Source of the DNA: Candidatus Hydrogenedentota bacterium
GTDB taxonomy: Bacteria > Hydrogenedentota > Hydrogenedentia > Hydrogenedentales > SLHB01
Reading direction: 5' to 3'
Assembly (NCBI GenBank): GCA_026387845.1
Contig: JAPLKX010000486.1
Location: forward strand, 1-6,166
Length of the DNA stretch: 6,166 bases
This document shows positions 1-5,573 of the stretch, piece by piece. Both the position numbers and the translations under genes were made by a program. A model generated the notes under the pieces. It did not search any database, was not told the origin of the DNA, and saw nothing but the letters and a program-made list of their open reading frames with translations. Position 1 is the first letter of the stretch. Each line of letters begins with the position of its first letter.

Positions 1-1167
1 GATGTAGCCGATGTAGTCGTTGGCGAGGCCGACGGTGAGGACGCGGGGGAAACCTTGGACCTTCTGCCGCACCTCGATGCCGGCGACGAGCAGGGGCTCG
101 CCGGGCAGGCCGACGAGGAGCGTGTCGCCGAGCAGGACTTCTTGCAACTCGACTTCCCGCGGGAGGGCTTCCATCGCCGCATCCATGTATTTGGCAAACT
201 TTTCCTTGGCCTGTTGGGGGAAATTGAACTCGGGCAGGGGGATCATTTTTCGCGCGCAGGAGAAGACGAGGTCGTCCCGCGGGTCGAGGTTTTTGGCAGC
301 GGCCGCGGCAACCTTGGCAAGACGCGATCCAAAATCTTCGACCCGGGCGAAGGCGTCGGCGCCTTGCGCGCCTTTGGGGGCCTGATCGCCTTCCGCGCCG
401 TTCATGTAGAGTGCGACGGCGCCGGGGAATTGGTTCTCCATCTCGCGCTGGAACGTGCCGGGCCAGTCTGCGGAGATGAGCATATTGTCGGCGCCGAGGA
501 TGGTTGGATGGGTGGCGAAATGGGTGAGTATGGCGAGCGTCGAGCCGTCCTGCTTGTCCAGTCGCATCAGCCACATGCTCTCGTTGATGAGCGGGGACTC
601 GCCGGCGGCGATGCGGGCGTCGGTGTCGTACTCCCACCGTCGGTTCTGGGCGAACCCCGGCGCGGTGGTTTCGACGAAGGCGGCTTTAACGGGCGCGGCG
701 CCGGCCAGCGCGTCGGCGGCGGCTTTGGCGATCGCGGCGCTCATGATTTCCATGATAGCGGGGTCGTACTTCCCGAACTGCATCTGCCAGAACCGCTCGG
801 GGAACATGGACGGCCCGGAGTGGGTGTGCGAGGCCGACATAAAGACATTGTCGGGGGAGAACCCTTGCGCGGCGATCTTTTCGATCACGAGCCGTTTGAG
901 TTCGGGCGTGATGGATCGGAGGTTGCAGGTTATCAGCGCCATTTGGCGGCCGCCGTCTTTGAGGACGAGCACTTTGGCGTAGAGCGGGTCGTGGATGCCG
1001 GTAGCGGGCTTGCCCATGCGTGCGCCGTAGCCGGCCAACGGGACGCGGTATTTGGCGGGATCGGGCGTGATGTCGGCCTTGGCCGCGCCGGCCATAACGG
1101 CATGCGCGGAAGAGGCGGCAAACAAAGTCAGCAGCGAGATGATCAGCGTGATTCGCAGGGCGTGCAT
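1..1167 (-). CDS. Secreted neutral/alkaline ceramidase-like hydrolase, N-terminal 389 residues (3' end outside window)
   Basis: The minus-strand frame from 1167 is open to base 1 (389 codons, no stop). It begins with a classical signal peptide (about residues 1-23, hydrophobic LIISLLTLFAA, AHA cleavage site), so the product is exported. The body matches the N-terminal domain of neutral/alkaline non-lysosomal ceramidases, zinc amidases that split ceramide into sphingosine and fatty acid. Landmarks: KADITP (30-35), GYG (46-48), ASHTHSGP (112-119) with the first metal-ligand His, FATHPT (217-222) with the second, SADWPG (232-237), NGAEGDQAP (256-264), PGEP (355-358, candidate ligand Glu357) and NDYIGY (383-388, candidate ligand Tyr). 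All four expected zinc-ligand positions appear to be present, so it is probably a catalytically competent family member. The substrate is uncertain: bacteria with this family often lack sphingolipids, and many members are annotated only by homology. Third codon positions favour C (GCC, CTC, GGC). Divergent from the gene at 1487. Start chosen from the RBS and signal peptide. Confidence 0.9.
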   Translation of the reverse strand, partial: MHALRITLIISLLTLFAASSAHAVMAGAAKADITPDPAKYRVPLAGYGARMGKPATGIHDPLYAKVLVLKDGGRQMALITCNLRSITPELKRLVIEKIAAQGFSPDNVFMSASHTHSGPSMFPERFWQMQFGKYDPAIMEIMSAAIAKAAADALAGAAPVKAAFVETTAPGFAQNRRWEYDTDARIAAGESPLINESMWLMRLDKQDGSTLAILTHFATHPTILGADNMLISADWPGTFQREMENQFPGAVALYMNGAEGDQAPKGAQGADAFARVEDFGSRLAKVAAAAAKNLDPRDDLVFSCARKMIPLPEFNFPQQAKEKFAKYMDAAMEALPREVELQEVLLGDTLLVGLPGEPLLVAGIEVRQKVQGFPRVLTVGLANDYIGYI

Positions 1168-1172
1168 AGGAC

Positions 1173-1178
1173 TCTCCG
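1173..1178 (-). promoter_or_regulatory. Ribosome binding site of the ceramidase-like gene
   Basis: Read on the minus strand, GGAGAG lies four bases (TCCT) before the ATG at 1167. It supports this start, which also gives a complete signal peptide. Confidence 0.7.
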
Positions 1179-1200
1179 TGCCACCAAAGAACTTCCGTGG

Positions 1201-1230
1201 GACGATTGGGACCATTGGGGCCATTGGGAC
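1201..1230. repeat. 9-bp tandem array A (unit NATTGGGAC)
   Basis: Three consecutive 9-base units (1201-1209, 1210-1218, 1219-1227) plus GAC: gacgattgg, gaccattgg, ggccattgg. Only two positions vary. Read in the other phase, each unit is N-ATT-GGGAC. The array ends 33 bases upstream of the ceramidase-like start codon, in its probable leader or promoter. It follows the same five-plus-GGAC template as the arrays at 1322 and 4979. Confidence 0.8.
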
Positions 1231-1254
1231 AAAGCGTTTTACATCGAACGTGGA

Positions 1255-1287
1255 AACCAGTATGGTTGAAGGCGCATGACGGCGTCA
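1255..1287. promoter_or_regulatory. Two short dyads, possible operator half-region
   Basis: AACCA-GTA-TGGTT (1255-1267) and TGACG-G-CGTCA (1277-1287) are perfect inverted repeats with 5-base arms. Their centres (1261 and 1282) are 21 bases apart, about two helical turns, and lie midway between two divergent genes. No known binding consensus is recognised, and 5-base arms arise readily by chance, so the regulatory role is only a suggestion. Confidence 0.2.
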
Positions 1288-1321
1288 AGGCCGAATGAAG
1301 GACTAGAAACCGCACGGGATC

Positions 1322-1366
1322 AAAGGACCTAAGGGACGAAAAGGACGTAAGGGACATAAACGAAGA
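1322..1366. repeat. 9-bp tandem array B (unit NNAARGGAC)
   Basis: Four close 9-base units: aaaggacct (1322-1330), aagggacga (1331-1339), aaaggacgt (1340-1348), aagggacat (1349-1357), then a decayed fifth, aaacgaaga. The core AARGGAC is invariant, and only the last two bases of each unit drift. It is 91 bases from array A and 120 bases before the plus-strand start codon. No protein or known promoter element explains it. Confidence 0.8.
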
Positions 1367-1475
1367 TCTTTATGAGGGCGTGGTGAAAATGATGGCCAGA
1401 GAGCGCTGGAAATGGCGGGGTTTGGCGCAATCTCGCTGACACGGCGCCCGGACGATTTTTTTGGTGCGGTTCTGG

Positions 1476-1482
1476 AAGGAGG
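1476..1482 (+). promoter_or_regulatory. Strong ribosome binding site fixing the start at 1487
   Basis: AAGGAGG lies four bases (CCTT) before the ATG at 1487. The in-frame ATG at 1412, which would add 25 residues ahead of the signal peptide, has no comparable site. Confidence 0.85.
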
Positions 1483-1486
1483 CCTT

Positions 1487-4400
1487 ATGAAGCGGGGACT
1501 GTTGATTGTAGTTGCGTTGTGCGAGATGGCGGCAGGCGCAAATGCTCAAAGCGCCGCTCCGCGGACCGAGTGGACGGTTCCGCTGAAAGGTCCGGCGTCC
1601 TCGCCGGCGTTGTACCCGGATGAAAAGAACCCGACGTCGGTTGCGGTGACAACGGGGAACAGCTTAACGCTGATCGATGGCAAGGGGCAGGTGGTGTGGA
1701 CGGCGAAGGAGGACGTGCCTTTTGCCACGCCAGTAACGGTGGCGGATCTGGACGGGGACGGGGCGGCGGAGTTGATAGCGGCGCGCCAGGATGGGGTGGT
1801 GGTTTGTTTCAGATCGACCGGCGAGGTGCGATGGCGGACGGATGGCCTGGCGCCGTCGGCGGGCGGTTACAAGAACCTTGTTGCGGCGGACGTGATGCCG
1901 TCGGCGGGGACGGAGGTGTTGGCGGGGTTCGACAATGGGTGGCTGTATTGCCTGAGTGCGGATGGGACAACGTTGTGGCGGTTTTTCGGGGACAAGTTCC
2001 GGGTGGGCGGGGTCGCGGTGGCCGACGGGGATTCGGATGGCGCGCCGGAAATTTTCTACGGGACGGACAACGGCCACATCTACTGCCTCGACGGGTACGG
2101 CCGGATGCGTTGGCGGTACTTCGAGCTTGCGCCGTACGGGCGGTCGGGGCCGAACGTTGCGGATCTGGAGGGCGACGGCAGCCGGGAACTGTTGATCACG
2201 CGGAGCAACGTGGGGAGCGCGACGTGCTTGATGGCGCTGGACGCGGTGACGGGCGGTTTCCGGTGGCGCACGGCCGACTATATGCAGAGCTACGTATCGA
2301 ACGCCGTGGCGGACATCGACGGGGACGGCCGGCTCGAGGCGTTCCATACGGACAAGGGGAATTTCGTTTACTGCGACAATACTGACGGTTCTCGGCGTTG
2401 GCAAATCGAGTTGGCGGGCAGGGGTATGTTTTGGGCGCCGGCCGTTGGGGACGTGGACGGAGACGGGCACGTCGAGATCCTGGCGGGGTGCCGGTCGACG
2501 GATCCAAAGACGGGCACCTGTTTTTATGTAGTGAGCGACACGGGCGTGTTGAAGCAGGCGATGGCGCTGGGCGGCGGGGCGAATGCCGGTACGGCAGTGG
2601 CGGACCTGGACGGCGATGGGAAGCTGGAAGTTGTCGTTGCTACCGACGCTCCAAACCAGTTGATCGCGGTGACGTGGGACGGCGCGGGGCGCGTTGCGTG
2701 GCCTTCGTTGCGTGGCGACAGCCGGATGTCGGGCGCGCCGGGCGTTGCGATGGGCAAGCCGGTCGAGTTCAGCGGGACGTCGGAGAAGAATTCGGCGGGC
2801 GTGCAGGTCGAGGCGGGAGAGGCATACCGGGGCAAAAACCTGTGGAAGTTGTCGTGGGGGGATCCCGTTCCGGCGGAGGCGTGCCTGGAGGTTCGTGTGC
2901 AGCCGGACACGGGGCCCGCGGAGACGCGGGTTGTGAATCTGAAACCGGGTGCGGTGGGCTCGGAGGTTGAAGTATGGCTGAACGCGGGGGGAACCTCGAC
3001 AGTCGCGGTGAGCATGCATAAGGCGGCGCCTGCGCCGGAAGGACCTGTGTTTACAGTCGTACGCGAAGTGACGCCGGGGGAGCCGGGTGATTGCGATGTG
3101 GCGGGTGTGGCTGCGGCGGTTGAGGAGGCGGCGGGCTTGGCGGGAGCGGGGAGTCCGCAGGCGGTGGGGTTGCGGCGCGAATTGCGGTCGCTGGAGGCGG
3201 AAGCGGAGACGGTGCGGGAGCTGGCGGCGGCGGAGGGACGGTCGAGCGGGAGCTCGACCCCACCGCGCCCGGCAGATGCTTTGCAGGAAACGGCGGGGGG
3301 AGGGCCGAATCGGAATTCGGCCCTACCAGAGGCGGCTACGGGGTTGCGGGAGCGGGCGGGGAACCTGAAAGCGCGGGCGGGGCTGCTGGCGGGGTGGTGG
3401 CGCGGGGGGAACGTGGGCAGTTTTGTTTGCTGGCAGGACGTGAACCCGTGGGACGGGTTTGATCCTTCAGGTTTGCCGGGGAAACTTGAGAAGCCGGTGA
3501 ACGTGGCCGTAAGCGCGTATGGGAACGAGTTTGAAGACGTTGCGCTGACGCTGCTGAACGTGACGGACGAGCCGATCGACGTGCGGTGTGCGTGGAATGA
3601 GCCGCAGGCGAGCCAGTCGCCGAAGCCGGACCCGGAGTTTGCGCGGCGCGTGACGTTTCGGCGGCTGATCCCGGTTGGTTCGGGCAGGTTGGATCGGGTA
3701 TTCGACGCGTTGCCGGAGCTCGATTTGTCGCGGTCGGTGACGCTTGCGCCGGGGGAGGCGCGGCAGGTTTGGCTGGTGATAGACACGCACGGGCTCGAGC
3801 CGGGTGCGCACGAGATGACGTTGTATTTGGCGGACCTGACGCGGCAACCAACCGTGGCGCCGGTGTCGCTGAAGATAGAGGTGTGGCCTGTAGCACTGCC
3901 GACGGACGTGTTCAAGAAGATCAACTGGTCGACGTTTGACGAGTCAGTGACGTCGGATCAGTCGATGCGGGACATGATCGACCACGGGGTGAACGTGATA
4001 TACGGGCCGGGGTTCCCGCAGGTCCCAGTGGACGAGAACGGCGGCCAGGCGGGTGAGATTGATTGGAAGGCGTTTGACACGGGGCTCGAACGTGTGCCGG
4101 GGCATTTCACGATGTTGTGGAGCTCGCCGCCGGGGCGGAAGTGGCCGGAAGGTGTGAACCCGGGGGCGGAGTCGGAGCCGTATTTCAACGGGTTCCGGAC
4201 GGCGGTGCGGGAGCTGGCGGCGCATTTGCGGGAGCGGGGTTTCCCGTACAGCCAGTGGGCGTTTTATCCGATAGACGAGCCGTGGAACACGGGCGCAACC
4301 AGCGTGGCGCAGTTGAAACAGTTCGCGGAAATGGTGAAGCGGTCGGACAGCGAGGCGATGGTGTACGCGAACCCGGCGGGCGGCGTACGGCCGGAGTACC

Positions 4401-4978
4401 TGGACGAGTTCAAGGGCCTGATCGACGTCTGGCAGCCGGAGATCAACCACCTCAAGCGGGACCCGGCCCTGCTCGAATGGTTCCGGCAGAACGCGCGTCA
4501 TTTCTGGGCGTATGAAGCGACGGGGCCGGGGAAGGAGTTGCTTCCGCTGGGCTATTACCGGGCGTATGGCTGGCTGGCGTGGCGGCTGGGCGTGGAAGGG
4601 GCGGGCTACTGGGTATACCGGGGCGAGGACCTGTGGTGGCCGGCGGGCGACTCGGACTATTCGGCGGTTTACCCGACGGACACGAGCGTCGTGCCGTCGC
4701 GGCGGTGGGAAGCGGACCGGGACGGGGTGGAGGATTACCGGGCGCTGTACGTGCTTGGGCGGGAGATCGAATCGGCGCAGTCGGCGGGCCGTATCGAGGC
4801 GGCGGATCGGGCGCAGGCGCTGATGGACGAGGCGGTGGAGAACGTGGCGGGCTGGCAAGTCGGCGTTATCGACGAGATCACGCGGCAGACGCGCGATTAT
4901 GAGTTGGATTTCGGGCTTTTGCTGGAGTATCGCGAGGCCATCGCGCGGGAGATCATGCGGCTGCGGGAAGGTAAATAG
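1487..4978 (+). CDS. Secreted FG-GAP beta-propeller / GH123-DUF4091-like glycoside hydrolase fusion, 1163 aa
   Basis: Complete gene with a strong RBS, ending in TAG. Residues 1-20 form a signal peptide with cleavage ANA|Q. Residues about 25-418 are an FG-GAP/VCBS-like propeller: seven Asp-rich, mostly DxDxDG calcium-type motifs start at D87, D135, D180, D226, D276, D322 and D373, evenly spaced by 45-51 residues. D135 (DVMPSAGTE) is degenerate. Each is followed by strands of the type 'GxVYCL..DG..RWR'. About 419-530 is beta-rich; 534-645 is Ala/Glu/Arg-rich and helical. About 646-805 resembles the N-terminal beta-sandwich of GH123/DUF4091 proteins, and 808-1120 their barrel. The motif YPIDEPWN supplies an adjacent Asp-Glu pair (D930-E931), as in the substrate-assisted GH123 N-acetylgalactosaminidases. 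The tail RRWEADRDGVEDYRALY is typical of DUF4091. Inference: an exported, calcium-stabilised, glycan-binding and possibly hexosaminidase-like enzyme. The real substrate is unknown, and DUF4091 members may lack this activity. Codons favour G at position three. Confidence 0.85.
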   Translation: MKRGLLIVVALCEMAAGANAQSAAPRTEWTVPLKGPASSPALYPDEKNPTSVAVTTGNSLTLIDGKGQVVWTAKEDVPFATPVTVADLDGDGAAELIAARQDGVVVCFRSTGEVRWRTDGLAPSAGGYKNLVAADVMPSAGTEVLAGFDNGWLYCLSADGTTLWRFFGDKFRVGGVAVADGDSDGAPEIFYGTDNGHIYCLDGYGRMRWRYFELAPYGRSGPNVADLEGDGSRELLITRSNVGSATCLMALDAVTGGFRWRTADYMQSYVSNAVADIDGDGRLEAFHTDKGNFVYCDNTDGSRRWQIELAGRGMFWAPAVGDVDGDGHVEILAGCRSTDPKTGTCFYVVSDTGVLKQAMALGGGANAGTAVADLDGDGKLEVVVATDAPNQLIAVTWDGAGRVAWPSLRGDSRMSGAPGVAMGKPVEFSGTSEKNSAGVQVEAGEAYRGKNLWKLSWGDPVPAEACLEVRVQPDTGPAETRVVNLKPGAVGSEVEVWLNAGGTSTVAVSMHKAAPAPEGPVFTVVREVTPGEPGDCDVAGVAAAVEEAAGLAGAGSPQAVGLRRELRSLEAEAETVRELAAAEGRSSGSSTPPRPADALQETAGGGPNRNSALPEAATGLRERAGNLKARAGLLAGWWRGGNVGSFVCWQDVNPWDGFDPSGLPGKLEKPVNVAVSAYGNEFEDVALTLLNVTDEPIDVRCAWNEPQASQSPKPDPEFARRVTFRRLIPVGSGRLDRVFDALPELDLSRSVTLAPGEARQVWLVIDTHGLEPGAHEMTLYLADLTRQPTVAPVSLKIEVWPVALPTDVFKKINWSTFDESVTSDQSMRDMIDHGVNVIYGPGFPQVPVDENGGQAGEIDWKAFDTGLERVPGHFTMLWSSPPGRKWPEGVNPGAESEPYFNGFRTAVRELAAHLRERGFPYSQWAFYPIDEPWNTGATSVAQLKQFAEMVKRSDSEAMVYANPAGGVRPEYLDEFKGLIDVWQPEINHLKRDPALLEWFRQNARHFWAYEATGPGKELLPLGYYRAYGWLAWRLGVEGAGYWVYRGEDLWWPAGDSDYSAVYPTDTSVVPSRRWEADRDGVEDYRALYVLGREIESAQSAGRIEAADRAQALMDEAVENVAGWQVGVIDEITRQTRDYELDFGLLLEYREAIAREIMRLREGK
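3236..3327. repeat. Two-hairpin palindromic element inserted in-frame in the fusion gene
   Basis: Hairpin 1 has arms GGTCGAGC (3240-3247) and GCTCGACC (3252-3259), loop GGGA. Hairpin 2 has arms AGGGCCGAAT (3301-3310) and ATTCGGCCCT (3315-3324), loop CGGA. Both stems are perfect, both have a 4-base loop ending GGA, and both are extended by GG (3236-3237, 3298-3299) pairing with CC (3263-3264, 3326-3327) across a small mismatch. The intervening 33 bases are unpaired. The translated segment (about residues 584-614: Ser, Pro, Gly, Asn-rich) interrupts an otherwise Ala/Glu/Arg helical stretch that resumes at PEAATGLRERAG. This resembles intragenic palindromic elements (as in Rickettsia) or REP/BIME pairs elsewhere. 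Its mobility is inferred; no second copy is visible in the window. Confidence 0.6.
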
Positions 4979-5014
4979 GACAGATCAGACAGATCGGACG
5001 GATCGAACGGGTGG
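4979..5014. repeat. 9-bp tandem array C (unit RGATCGGAC)
   Basis: It starts on the base after the TAG stop: gacagatca (4979-4987), gacagatcg (4988-4996), gacggatcg (4997-5005), then a decayed aacgggtgg. In the GGAC-terminal phase the unit is A-GATC-GGAC. It sits between the stop codon and the terminator, so it would lie in the 3' untranslated part of the mRNA. It shares period and GGAC phase with arrays A and B but has different variable bases. Confidence 0.8.
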
Positions 5015-5032
5015 GGCGAGCCTGGCGGGGGC

Positions 5033-5067
5033 GCAAAAAAAAATTTGCCGCGGGGGCAATTTTTTGC
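5033..5067 (+). terminator. Rho-independent terminator of the fusion gene (bidirectional shape)
   Basis: A perfect 5-bp stem TTGCC/GGCAA (5045-5049 with 5055-5059, loop GCGGG) is followed directly by six T (5060-5065). On the upstream side lies a run of nine A (5035-5043), so the outer GCAAAAAA/TTTTTTGC can also pair, and the mirror image would work on the minus strand. It begins 54 bases after the stop at 4978. Confidence 0.7.
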
Positions 5068-5098
5068 TTGAAAAATGGTTAATCAAGGTACATATTAT
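5068..5098 (+). promoter_or_regulatory. Candidate sigma70-type promoter
   Basis: TTGAAA (5068-5073) is followed after 17 bases by CATATT (5091-5096) or after 19 by TATTAT (5093-5098). It is one of few AT-rich stretches in a GC-rich window and stands directly after a terminator, which favours a new transcription start near 5103-5107. The next plus-strand gene starts about 470 bases later. Confidence 0.45.
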
Positions 5099-5529
5099 GC
5101 GCGACTTTGAATCGCGTGCGATTTCCGCACGACGCGGATTGAGGGAGGCGACCCTGACGTGGACCAAATCAGTATAGACCCGCTGTACGTGCACCAGCGC
5201 CGGCCGAGTGTGTGGTCGGCGCGTGTCCTCCCCTGCGCGCACACGATGGTGCGCGTGTTTCCCGCCGCTCCGCCCGGCACGCCGGCCCAGAACGAAGATC
5301 AGGGCCCACCGGGTCTTTTGAGCGGGCCGCCGGGCCTGATTTGATTAGCGCGCGGTTCCCGCGCGCGGCTGCCGGCGCCCGCTGATCCCGCTTCGACGCA
5401 GCCCCCCGGACAGGGGTTGCCCCGCGCCATGGAACTGTATTTTGGGGAAAACGCCAGGCGCGAAATGTATCCCAAAAAGTTATGGACAAATACCCAAGAC
5501 GGGTGTAGATAGTTGGCCCAACCTACAGG

Positions 5530-5545
5530 CGCGCGCGAGCGCGCG
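5530..5545 (+). other. GC-only hairpin just upstream of the methyltransferase RBS
   Basis: CGCGCG (5530-5535) and CGCGCG (5540-5545) enclose the loop CGAG. The A-rich stretch with the RBS follows 12 bases later. It could insulate the RBS from upstream structure or be a chance alternating GC run. Confidence 0.3.
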
Positions 5546-5557
5546 GATAAGTAAAGT

Positions 5558-5563
5558 AAAGGG
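5558..5563 (+). promoter_or_regulatory. Ribosome binding site of the methyltransferase gene
   Basis: AAAGGG lies ten bases before the ATG at 5574, slightly longer than ideal spacing. The next in-frame ATG (5589) has no better site, so 5574 is preferred. Confidence 0.5.
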
Positions 5564-5573
5564 AATCAGCCGT

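Larger units (their letters stand above)
1168..1486. other. Divergent intergenic region
   Basis: 319 bases between the two divergent starts. It must hold both promoters, but I see no convincing -35/-10 pair for either gene. It contains two 9-bp tandem arrays (1201-1230, 1322-1366), two short dyads (1255-1267, 1277-1287), a run of seven T at 1456-1462 and the RBS of the plus-strand gene. The plus-strand frame is open from an ATG at 1412, but residues from there lack a signal peptide or RBS, so 1412-1486 is treated as leader. Confidence 0.6.
5099..5573 (+). other. Hairpin-rich region without a gene: candidate structured RNA or long 5' leader
   Basis: No credible coding frame. Inverted repeats in order: CGTGCG/CGCACG (5115-5120 with 5126-5131, loop ATTTC); GCGCCGGCC/GGTCGGCGC (5197-5205 with 5214-5222, one G-U pair); GCGCGCAC/GTGCGCGT (5235-5242 with 5249-5256, one G-U pair); ATCAGG/CCTGAT (5298-5303 with 5335-5340), continuing with CCC/GGG; GCGCGCG/CGCGCGC (5348-5354 with 5360-5366); GGCTG/CAGCC (5367-5371 with 5399-5403); TTTTGGG/CCCAAAA (5440-5446 with 5471-5477). 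The plus strand turns C-rich between about 5220 and 5430, unlike its surroundings. I compared it by eye with tmRNA, RNase P RNA, SRP RNA and 6S RNA and recognised none. GC-rich DNA forms hairpins easily, so this stays a candidate. A minus-strand transcript is also possible. Confidence 0.3.

Noticed and set aside
55..1269. 404-codon plus-strand open frame opposite the ceramidase-like gene
   Set aside because: It is a mirror frame of a high-GC gene; the minus-strand product has a signal peptide and family motifs, while this one is Gly/Asp/Arg-rich with no recognisable domain.
1201..1366. Arrays A and B as a CRISPR array
   Set aside because: Units are only 9 bases with no spacers between them, and no cas gene is present.
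1424..1462. Terminator or attenuator from GGCGC/GCGCC followed by seven T
   Set aside because: The 5-bp stem has a 15-base loop and is separated from the T run by several bases; too weak to call.
1412..1486. Upstream ATG extending the fusion protein by 25 residues
   Set aside because: No RBS, and it would bury the signal peptide; AAGGAGG fits the ATG at 1487.
1520..1522. Cys12 in the signal peptide of the fusion protein as a lipoprotein site
   Set aside because: The preceding VAL does not fit the lipobox (Leu at -1) and a normal ANA|Q cleavage site follows.
1664..3924. Long minus-strand open frames opposite the fusion gene (about 450-470 codons)
   Set aside because: The plus-strand frame carries seven FG-GAP motifs and a hydrolase domain; the antisense products are Arg/Pro-rich and typical of GC-rich shadows.
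5169..5489. 106-codon minus-strand frame in the gene-free block
   Set aside because: It needs a TTG start without an RBS, and the product is Arg/Ala/Gly low-complexity.
5429..5512. 27-codon open frame starting ATG-GAA-CTG
   Set aside because: Codon third positions are unlike the neighbouring genes, the only purine-rich site (5412-5416) is 12 bases away, and the frame overlaps a hairpin; no similarity recognised.
5099..5573. tmRNA, RNase P RNA, SRP RNA, 6S RNA, tRNA or a common riboswitch
   Set aside because: None of the signature stretches of these RNAs was found by eye on either strand; a covariance-model scan would be needed to exclude divergent forms.
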